In this document: positions 37,234 through 49,200 of the stretch, in pieces
Position numbering within the stretch: position 1 is the first letter of the stretch
Layout of the letters: every line of letters starts with the position of its first letter
Source: Trifolium pratense
Taxonomy: Eukaryota; Streptophyta; Magnoliopsida; Fabales; Fabaceae
Assembly: GCF_020283565.1 (NCBI RefSeq)
Contig: NC_060060.1
Span: 58,203,257-58,267,256 of the forward strand
Length of the DNA stretch: 64,000 nucleotides
Direction of reading: 5' to 3'
The notes under the pieces: model-generated
Told to the model about the DNA's origin: nothing
The model's input: only the letters and a program-made list of their open reading frames with translations
Databases searched by the model: none
Made by a program: the position numbers and the translations under genes

Positions 37234-40200
37234 CTATGATTTCAATGTTTGATAATCATTTTATGTGGTAGTTGCTCGATTTAGACGCTTCTTCCTGTAT
37301 CTCCATGCAACCTGAATTCTGTTTGCTGCAAGTGATTTCCAGTATGGTGATTCATACCTAACATAACACAATCATCAAATCAATATGTCAGACAGAGACT
37401 TATTTTTTTAATCATAAAAGGGTGAAGACATGCTGAAGTATCAACAGAAAGAGAACAAGGAAATGGAATGAATAAATGACCTTATGACTCCTTGAACACG
37501 AGGGCTCCGCAAGAATCTTGCAAAAAGAGTTGTGACTTCTTCAATGTCTTTAGTGCGGAGTGAAAATGCCTCTACATTGGTTAAGCATCTTACTGTTCTA
37601 TCACTAGTCAACCCTTGTCCTTGAAGCTTTACTTTTTTACATTCTGCAAGAGAAACCACAGATTAAATACGTTGTTTCTCGTTTTTTTATAAAGGCCACA
37701 TTGCTGATTATTGCTACTTCTTTTGAGGCGTGTTATCAGGTATAGTAGTACCTTTGCTTTCAGAAGACTGTTCAAGATACCATCTTAGAAGTTCTTCACC
37801 ACAAGCATCCCCTTCGGTTAACGGAACTGGAATACCATCTTCTCCGATGCTCTCCAATTTTCCACGCACAATAAATACCATCTTCTGTACGAGACCTCCC
37901 TGACTCAAAATTTTACTTCCTTTAATGTATGTCGTCTGAATTAGTCTCTCACGAATGGCGTCTAAGATAGGCTCATCCTCATCCATCAGGGAAAAAATTC
38001 GAACCTGTAGAAATGTTAGATCATCATACAAAATTAAATCATCATTATAAATAGCAATCAGACTTGTTTAATATAATTTGCTTTTGATGTGTCTTGTTTT
38101 AGTTTCATTATGAATGTGCATAAAGCTTTGTCTTGGAAATTGTTTTCTGATTCAATTTCTATTGGAAAAAAGAATTTTATTAAAAACATTATAGGCGAGA
38201 TTTTGAAGTTCACATAATATCTGAATCAAATAAATAAAATTCACTTAAAGAGTATATCATGAACTATTATTAAATGTTTGAATGCATACACTTTTAACAA
38301 ATTTGAAGAGGTGGCGTCTTATGTCTGTCTGGAGATCTTCTGGCAAATTATTGAGAACCATTTTCTCAGGAACACCCTTTGTTGCAGCCCAACTATACCG
38401 TTCAGCCTGCCGTACTCTCCTGCATGACAGACATAGTATCCATCATTTGGCAGTATTGATGTGATTCATTAAAAGAGTTAGAACATTTTATACCTTTTAA
38501 GATCTTCTGGTAAGCGATGATGGCTCATCCATTGCTCAACATCACGGCCTCTAAGTTGCATTTCTAACCTCCTGTATGCAAGAAGGAACAAAATATATCA
38601 AGTTTGTTGCAACCCTAAGGATCTAACACAACGGAATATTACTAACATATAGTTCCATTTCTTTCAAACAAAAAAAAAAACATATAGTTCCATTATTATT
38701 CAAAATTTGTAGCTTTATCTACTTTAACTGGCCGACATGAACAAGAATAATATCCTACAAAAAATAAGCATGATACAATATTTTGAGGACACTTTTTACT
38801 AGCCTTGCATAAGTATCTCATTCCAAAATAACGATAATACGAATTACATAGTAGGTAAGTTCAAACTGAAGAGGCATGCTGATGTTATGAATAAACCATA
38901 TAGTTTGATACAATTACACTTATAGGATGGCTAGACAATCATCCTTCTACATTGTTTTTAGCTTTTCAAATGAAAGTAACTTTAAACATAAGTTAATTTA
39001 GAAGGAAGCAAATGACATTTGTGTTTGATTTCATGGTAAGGAGAGCCTAAAGTGATTACAATCGAAATCAATTTTTTTCATCGAAGAACCAAACAGACAC
39101 AACAAAGGCGCACCACATCACCAACATTTAATGTGCACATAAAGTAAGAGAAAAACATTTTACCTCCGTCCAAGAGACTGAAGAAAGTTCTGTATGTTTC
39201 CAATGAGAAGCGCAAAAAGCAAGAGTCCCAATCCTATGATAGACATTGTAAAGAGGACTTCCCACACAAAATAGCTCGGGGTTTGATTACCAGCTAGAGT
39301 ACTGATTTGCTGTATTGGAGATCACAGAGCTAAGTAATATCAAACCAAGAGGTCTCGGGTTAAATTATGGTTGGTAAGCTTAAGAACATTGAAAGCGTTT
39401 GAAGCAGGAGGTCGGGGATTCCGGAAACCAACATAATCACTAACTTACTAACATTTTTCTATCGAAAAATAAAATCATTCATGTGCTCTTTATTGTTGGT
39501 TCAAGTTAGCCCTTGAATGCTATTAGAGTACATTTGATCATGTTGTTCAAAGCTCAGCCCTTGTCTTTCCAATTCTTCTATAATTAAATGTTAAGATGGT
39601 GTATGAATGTGATTTTGTAAAACTACATATGAAAATAAAAAGGAGAAAAACCAAATAGTTTTGTTATTTGGTTCATTATTTTCAATGGATGGTTAACGAA
39701 TATAACAAGGTTTCAAATTATGTTAGATATACTTGATATTTCTTATAATCATCCAAATTATGTTCAAACATACACGATTTTCAGGTTCTCAAATAGCCAT
39801 GATATCTATTAACCACAATCTGTGATAAAATATATTATATATTAGAGAAACATTTGATCATGTTTTCCAAAGTTCAACCCTTGTCTTCCCCATTTTTCTA
39901 ATATTAACTGTTAAAATGGTAGAGATGTGATTTTGCAGAACTGCATATGAAAATTAAAAGGACAAAAACAATATAGTTTTGTTACTTTTATATATGCATG
40001 TAATTACGTTCAGTGGATGGATAATAAATTTAGGAGGTGTCACAACTCACTGTCGACTAAATGTTATTAACTACTATTTTGAATGTCATTAACCATGATT
40101 TTCAGATGTTCAAATATACACGATATCTATTAACCACGATTTTGGTTCAAATATACATCTGAAAATTGTGGTTAATAACATTCAAAAACGTGGTTAATTG

Positions 40201-43200
40201 TATTATATTGATGCTTAATGAGTTGCAACACCTTGTTATATCCATTAACCATCTACTAAATGTAATTAACCAAGTATTTGAACTGCATTATCTTACCAAA
40301 CTGTTTGAATTTTGTTGCTCAATTTTGTGTCAAAATAACACATCTTACTTTTAAAACCTTGTTTTTTCTATCGTCAACTATAACTGGTTATGAGACATCC
40401 ATATAAGTTTTGCACAAGAGTTTTCATGTCAGATTACATTGTTTATCTTCATAGCCCCCTTTTATTGTGTTGTTCCGTTAAAAAGGGGGCTATGAAGATA
40501 AACAATGTAATTATGCCGTTTATCTTCAAAGGAGGCACATTATATCAATCCTATTCCAATCTTCACAGTTCAATATTCGAGGAAAAATGTGTAGAAGGAA
40601 GAAAATAAAAGAACAAAATGCATACCTGGAATCCCCAAAACAAGGCATACACATATTTGTTAATCACCCTAGTTTCTATAGTAAGTTGTACGGCAGAGCC
40701 ATAGATTCCATAAGCAAAAACACCAGATGTGGGATTCAAACAATCATTAGCGCGAGTATTGTTTCTCCACTGCGGAGCTGTTTCATTAGGCGCATTAGCA
40801 TCACAATCAATCAATTCCTTGCATCCCACTAGTTCAGAAAGATGACAGGCATCTCGCAAACATTGGTTAACCCTCTTGAAGAAAAGAGATAAATGGAGAG
40901 AAGTTAGTAAAATGAAAGTTACCAAACATTCATTTACTTAATATAAAGTCCTGATTCTTAACGAAGAATTCATCTTTAAAGTATCCATAAAAACATAATA
41001 ACTCATATTACTATCATGCTTAATTTTGACTATATCTATGACCCTGTTTCGATAAACAACTAAATTAAGTGTTTATGTATAAACTTTTTATATAAAAAAT
41101 TAAAAATTAAAAATATAAAATCAAACTGTTTTAATATAAGCTATAAACTGTTTTAGAAATCTTGAAGAGCAGATGAAAATAAGTTGACAACAGCTTATAG
41201 AAATGTTGTAGGTTATTTCCATTAGCTCTCCCAAACAGCCTCACAGATGTTTATGCCATATGATAAACTCAAATAAATCGGTCCAAACAGGGCTTAAATA
41301 ACATTATAAATCAGAAGCATTCAAGTGAATCAATTAATATTTCTTCTCTACTTTTTCCTTTCATTATGTGAAGATGCAGGGTTCTTTTTTTCCTTTTTTA
41401 ATGAAACGTGACAATTTAAAGCAAAGTATGAAATTTATTGAGAAAGAAGTTCACATTTTTTAAAATGAAACATCAAATGTCAATTTAACTCACCTGTAGA
41501 CCAAAGAGGTACCAACATGAACCAACGACATGGCCAGATAGCATAAAAATGAGAAGATTTATAATGAAATTTGCCCAAGCTGACTCAAATATGAATCCTG
41601 TTGGAGACTGGCCAATTAGCAGAGGCAAAAATCTGAATAATCTGGGAATATATTGTACAAGGATCGCTAGACGTAGAATATTCTTCGTATAATTTGCTCC
41701 TAATAACCCCAAGGATATTGGTAGGATAAAAAATATCATTATCTGCAAGTATTTCAAAACATATATCATAAACTCGGTCTTTTTCACAGATTAAATCCAT
41801 TTCCTTCCGTGTCAAATACATGGTGTCAAGCACTTGTTCAATTCTACATACTATTTATTAAGACATCAACACGACACCGAGGTAATGTGCACAGAAGGTA
41901 CTGAAAATGTAATAATATGTATCGGTGTCGACCAACAACGTGGAGAGATAGGAAGAAATATACCTCAGGAAGAGGTGCTACAACAAACAAGTCAAAGAAA
42001 AAATAGCTCTTAATGTAATTAAGAGCAATCTTCTTGGGATGGTCAACTAAATCACCAGCACCAACCACCCTTGAATCGGGAGAAACATATGCCAACCTAA
42101 ACTGCAAAGAAGCAACTTAGTAGCGTTATTTAATCTTTAAACTTTGAAGACTCAATAAACTAGACTTAAAACTCAACAACCATGTTTAAGGCACATGCAC
42201 TTTTTTCTTCCTATAAGTAAAGAGAGACTGCAGAAAATTATTATTAATCAGTGGATTCCATGGTTCTAAGATCATATGCATATGAAAGATAGAGAGCATA
42301 AAATTGTTGAGTTATCCTATTTATAGACCCAATTGAGCTAACTAACTTTCTAACTCCCTAACCAACTTATTATTAACCTAACTAACTAACACTAACTGAA
42401 TATTGTATATCTGTAACAGTCCCCCTCAAACTCTCAAGATAGGGAAATTAACCAATCTGAGTTTGAAATACAAGTTGAAAATAAAATTTGTAAAACAACA
42501 AAATCAAACAATGTACTAGTAGAGGATTAAACACCTAAACAAATCAAAACACTGACATTGTTGGCACAATGTGATCATAACAGCCCAATAGGAGTCCAGC
42601 CCAAACAATTTTAATGCAATAATGGCCTTCAGTTCAAACACCGCTTCTTCTTTCTTCTTTGTTGAAACTTTGTCACAACACACTATGTGGTTCTAATGAC
42701 AGAGGTGAAGACAAAACTATAGCAGAAATTCACTGTGCCAAAACAAGAGAGAAAGTGACAAATGAAACGAAGCCATACGGCGGAACATGGCGAAGTCTTT
42801 CTCTGTCCCAAGGCATCCACCACAATCAAACAATCGAGCGTTACAACAAATTTTGCAAGAAACAAATGACAAAATTGAACTAGCTCTTCAGCCGGGATCA
42901 AAATCGATGATGCACTGCTCATGTAGTTCGATAGGCCAAATCTTGTTGTTGGCGGTGCTACTGATCTGTTGTTGCTGTTTTCCGACGTAAAACCAAGAAG
43001 CGAAAGGCCTTATGGCGGCAACGCCGTAAACAGATCCATAGCATAATGCATAACGGAACCATACCTGTGATGAGATTATCCGATTCTTGATTTCATTAGA
43101 AACGCCGAACTCAGATTTCCGGTCGTTCAAATCCTTGGTTGCTTCAGAAACCACAACTTCAGAATCAAGATTCTTCGATTTCTCGTCGTCTTCCAAAGTG

Positions 43201-46200
43201 GCAAATGCAGATTCGATGCTGCAACAAGAATACATGCAATTTCCCCAATCTTGATGGTGAATCCATCAATTATTGGCTTGATTGGAGTGATCGAAGCATA
43301 ATGAACGGTAGTAAGATCTGAAATCCCGGAACTGCCAAAAACAATGTGATTGTAGAAGCTTGAAGATTGAACTTCTGATGCAGATTGAAGCTTGAAGATT
43401 GAAGATTGAACTTCAGTACCATAGGACTCCTCTTCTTCATCATCATCTGACTTGAAACTAGAATCGAAAGCGTTATCGATAGGGTATCGCTCTAATACCA
43501 TATTAGTAATCAGAGGATTCCATGGTTCTAAATCATATGCATATGAAAGATAGAGAGCATAAGACTCTTGAGGTGTCAATGTAATTGATAAAATTGTGAA
43601 ATTATACAATGAGTTATCCTATTTATAGAGCCAATTGAGCTAGCTAACTTTCTAACTCCCTATTTATAGACCCAATTGAGCAAACTAACTAACACTAACT
43701 GAATATTGTATATTTGTAACATGGTCCATTATGGATTAGTACTTAAAATATACTCCCTCCGTTCCAAAATGTAAGACGTTTTGACCATATTACACAAATT
43801 AAGAAATTTGATTAATGTTGTATGGAAAAGAGAAATTATGAGTTAGTTTACAAAATTGTCCTTCATTAATGGTATGGGAAAAATAAATTGAAGAATTGAA
43901 AAAAGAAAGAGAAATAAATAGTTAAGGGTATGATAGGAAAAAGAGCATTAAATGCTTTATTGGTAATGTAAAGTGACTTATAATTTGGTACAATTATTTT
44001 TTTCAAAGTGACTTACATTTTGGAACGGAGGGAGTAGTATTTAAATTTCAACGATGACATACATTGTTGTTTGGGAGTATAAATTAATGGTCATTCTCAT
44101 TTTTAGAACTGAAATAATGACTTAATAGATACCGGTTTGACTAAAATAACGGAAAATAAAAATGTAACTCGTTTTGAACTGACGTCAATTATGTCATTGT
44201 TTTAGCCATAAAGATTAAGAGAATCGATGTCGCCAACCGATTTACATGGAGGAGGCTGCCATTCTGTTTGATATAGAGTTGCATGGGGAAGTTGAAGACA
44301 TTGTGGTTGGTGGAAGTCCCTTCTTTGTAGATCTTCAATGGAGGTTAGCTTCCTTACCTATTAAGGTTGGAGATCTGCAGTAGAGACTGGGTTTTGTGGC
44401 TTAAAGAGCGCAATCTTGGGTGTTACAAGATCATATATTGAGAAATGGTGAGGCATTTCGTATGAACTCTGATTTTGGAAGTGCTTTGAATGGTCTTCAT
44501 GAAACGATTCCTAGTTTTGACTTGAGCAGTTTTACTAGGAAGGACACCATCCCCCTTAAAGCCCAATATTTTTTTGCGCGTGTTTTGTTTGGTAAAATTG
44601 TTCAGGGCATGGAAGTTAAGTTTAATATGACCACAAGATTTAGCAGCACATGCTCAGGATTTTCTTCTTGCTATTTCTATTGATGGATTAGGCCAGCATA
44701 TGTCACTAGGTGAGTATCGTACTGGTGACCTCGCGTCATTACTTGTCAATTCGAGCTAATTTGAGTGATATTAGAACACTATTGGAAGCTTTTGAGCCCA
44801 AAAATGAGGAAAAATACCAGCAAGCTAAGATTACTTGTGAGGCAAGGAATTAGAAGTAAAAAAGGAGTCAAAACTAGTTTTTGCGCATCAGGCTCAGAAA
44901 GTGCCGCACCAGGAGTAGAAAGGTGAAAAAGCAAAGTGGCTCTCTGCCATTTGCGCATGATGCGCAGCCATTTGGCGCATGGTGCGCAGGAATGAAAGGA
45001 TTTGGTGGAAGCTGTTGGAGATGGCGCACGGTGCACAGGTGGATTGCGCATGATGAGCAGGATTGATAGAGGGAGATGATGCTGTGGGATGTTGCGCATG
45101 ATGCGCAGGAAGTGGCGCACGATGCGCCAATTGGACAAATCAGGAGATGCCACGTCAGCTGGCACATGGAGCGCAGATCTGGGGCGCATGAGGAGCAGAT
45201 CGAAAATGATTACCTATAAAAAGATTGTTTGTGCGTCTGTGAAAAAGGTCGAAAATGATTACGAATTTTGATCCAAGACTGGTTTTGAAGACTGAAGAGA
45301 TTCAAGTCTTTGAGCTTTCCAATTGAAGATTCATGATTGAAGATCATGAATTCATCCTCATCCTATGATTCCTCTCCAATTGTAGCCATGTATCACTAAA
45401 CTCGTTGGAATTGGATCTCTATGATGATCCAATTTCCATAAACATTGTTATGTAGTGAATTTGCAATTTGAATGGATTTGAATGCTTTTTAATCAATTTA
45501 TACTTGTACTTAATGCTTCATGTATCTTGATCACATATTTGATGATTTGTTAGTTCAATTTGCTATGAGAATAGGAAATTGATTCTTGATCTAGATTAAT
45601 TGAGCACTTGATAATTCTTAGAGATTTGAAATTGTTTGAGTGTGATTAAAGGATTTGAGTGCTTAAACCTTAATTGATAATGAATTTTACTAAGAGATTA
45701 GGAGTTCATAATCAATTGAGAGGATGAAATGCCAAGAGATTGGATTTCATATTTGTCAAATCTATCTTAACAAATGTGCTATATCCATGAGAATTCGATT
45801 TCACTACTAAATGCTATGGAAGTTGGGGATTCTATGAGGTCCATTCCACCTTTTACTTGGAAAATCTAAACCAATTCATAAACAATTGTTTTAATCTTGT
45901 GACTATGAAAAATTCCCCCAATCATTTACTTTCTTTGTTAATGTTAAGCATTAGATTCGATCGATTTTGTTGAATAACGTCAATCCCTTAGGAACGATAT
46001 TTTTACTACTTGACGACGCATTGTGCACTTGCAATTTGTCAATCACGTACTATCCTTAAATATCGCCTCATGATTCCTTTATTTCCTATTGATGAGGTTT
46101 GCCCTGTTTGCTGTAAGGCATGCCTGGATAACTTTGGGGAGCACGCAGTACATTGTAGAGAGCTTCCAGGTTTCAAATATAGGCACGACTTTGTCCTAGA

Positions 46201-49200
46201 TGTCCTTTTTTATATTTTTAGGCGTGCAGGAATATCTGTGAAGAAATAGGCACCTGTGAACTTTTAGACCGACCCACAGGAAGGATGATCGACTCTCAGA
46301 CCGGCAGATGTTATGGTGTATGGGCGGGTAACCGGAAAGCATGCATGTGTGGATTTGACTCTGAGACTTTTACTGTGGGACTGACAGTGTCATACCCTAA
46401 TTTTGTCCTACCCTTTTCATAAATTATTTTTCATCATATTTTCACATATTCTCTCATTTTCTTTTTATATTTAATATTCAAAATCTAAAAAAAATGTTTT
46501 TATATAAAAATAAATAAAAACAACACAACAACAGCTTGCTGTTGCTGCTGCGTGCGTCCATCCCCCTTAGCACTTCTTGTTTACTTTTTATTTTTATTAT
46601 TATTATTATTAAAAAAATGAAACAAGAAGGACAGCACAGTGCACGTTCCCTTTCCTCCATGAACAGTGCTGCGCCTCTCCCTACTCTGCTGTTAGCCTTA
46701 CTCTCTTTTTCAACTTTTCATCAAAACCATGCTGAATCTTCACCAAATTCACAAGCAAGCATGAAGGACCAATCACTTCATTTCTTCTTTTATCTTTGCA
46801 AAACCAAATTTTCAGCCAAAGCACACTTTAATCAACACTCAAAATTATCCAATGGTCATAGGCATTGATCAATTGATCCTATAAATTGATCCAAACGAAT
46901 CAGAACAAGAGGAGGCGATTTTGGAGGAACAGAGAGAAGAGAAAAACCAAAAAAATCTCATTTTTTCATCACTTTTCCAAAATCCGAAATTGACTCAAAC
47001 AACTTCCAAACTTCAATCTTCTTCACCCAAAAGCCTCTAAACACTTCCAGTAGCTTGAAACAACAATAAAAACGAAGGAAAACCGTTGAGAGAAGCTTAC
47101 TCAAACTCCAAAATTGCAAAGAAAAGAGTGAGCTCTAACTCATCTAAGCAAGCTTCAAAACAAGTTAGTTTCTAAACGTTTTTTACTCATGAACCTTCAC
47201 TGAAGCTTTTCAAACCATTTGTTTTGCTTAATTTGTTCAAATACGAGTTTTCATTTTTTGGGGGATTTAAAGTTTGATTTGTTTTCTTAAAATCCTTGCA
47301 TCTTTTGTAAATTCTGAGTTTATATTCATGATCAGTGAGGAAAATCGAGTGAAACCGGATTTTATTTCGTAAATTTTGATGAAGTTTTGATTGTGTTGTT
47401 GTTGGCCGAGCTTCATGAAGCTCTCCCATGGCCGTTCTGTTTCTGTTCTTCACGAAGAAGAAGGTGAAGGTTAGGGATGGCCACGTGTCATCCCGTGATT
47501 GGTTCATTCTTATTTTAAAACACAACTGTTGGATCTATTGTAAGGCCGAGATCTGTTAGAGGATTTTTTTAAATCCAAGCCATTTGATCAAATCAAAGGG
47601 CCCAGATCCAGGAAGCCTACCGTGCACCTATTTCCTCGCGCTGCACCATGTTCATTTTTGTTCTGTTTGCCATTTTTTTTGGACGAACTGGGCTGGGCTT
47701 TGGTGTTGCAGATTGCTATTGCTTCACCCCCAGACCCAGTTTGCGCCCCCAGTTTGTTTGTTTATTTTTAAGTGCTTATTCACTTAAGTGCTTATTTAAA
47801 TAAGTGCTTATTCACATAAGGGCTTATTTAAATAAGTACTTTTTCTTTTGAAAATATTTTTTTGAGTTAGTAGATAATTATTTGATTAATGAAAACACTT
47901 TTTTTTAAGTAAGTGATTATTTAAGTTGTTTTGTAGAAAAAGTGCTTATTTGAACAGATGTTTATCTAAGCTTTTGAGTCAAGTGTTTGCACTAACAAAT
48001 AAATGATCTTTTTAGATCACAGATTTTTGTTGGCTTATTGTTATAAGTCATTTTATTTGCTTATTTGCTTTTTAGCTTATAGAAAAAGTACTTATTTGAA
48101 CAAATGCTTATTTAAGCTTTTGAGTCAAATTTTTGCACTAACATAAGAGACCTTCTTAGGTTATTTGTTTTATTTTGGTTGCTTTATTTTGATGAGAATT
48201 TTATTTGATTATTTTTCAAAAACATTTCGTTACTTTAAAAACCCCAAAATTCAACTTTTCTCCTTTGAAATGAATACGATTAAGCAAAGTCGATAAGATT
48301 AGCAAAAGCTTCAGTTACTGTATATATTGTCTATACTTTGTTTGCTTGTTTCGTTTCTCTTTTATCTTGCTCGAATTTGAAAGCACTCAATAAAATAGAA
48401 TGAAAAAGGAAGGGACTGACGTATGACTTTCTCTACCCGAATGGTTCCGAGACCCTGACGTATGACTCGTGTCTTGGACCATTCTCATTCCCAAACCTTA
48501 AAACACCTAAAAAAGTATCTCTTAATCTTTTCTTTTGATTTTGTTAAATCAAATTAAAACGACTTAAGATTAAAAGGATGAAAAAGGAAGGGACTGACGA
48601 ATGACTTTCTCTACCCGGATGGTTCCGAGGCCCTGACGTATGACTCGCGTCTCGGACCATCCTCATTCTCAAACATTTTCACAAAAACTCATAAAATCAA
48701 CTCAACACACTCAAACCTTTTTCACTGCCCTCGCGCGCAGTAAAAGTAAAACCCTCTTCACAAAACGGGTGACGTTTTCGTCCATTCTCCGTAATACAAA
48801 CCACGCTTAAGCCTCCGAAGTGCGAGCATACAAGCAGCGTTTAATACGAGAATGCGACTTAGACGTCATGCGTCTAAAAGCAACCAACCCACAAACATTT
48901 TTTACCCTGAACTACGAAACCCTGATTTTCCCATTGCACCTGGGAATACGTAGGAGCGAGATTCAACATCTTGTCGGGCACAATAATAAAAAACAAAACT
49001 TTTTCTCTTGTATCCATAATCATAATAATAATAATAAAAAACAAACTTTTTCTCGATGAAGCAAGAAACGAGTAATCAAGCAAATATTAAAAAACACGTT
49101 AAAGCAAACAAACATTTCCCTCTAAAAGGTTCCCGTTGAGTACAACGGATGTGAGGGGTGCTAATACCTTCCCCTCGCATAACCAACTCCCGAACCCATT

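Noticed and set aside
44779..45271. Several Cys/His/Ala-rich frames on both strands
   Set aside because: They come from the GCGCAT/ATGCGC palindrome cluster in the solo LTR, which removes stops in several frames. Not genes.
46478..49083. Small reading frames in the 5' LTR, repeated identically at 56092-58697
   Set aside because: They are simply the two LTR copies. Composition is low-complexity and no motif supports a gene.
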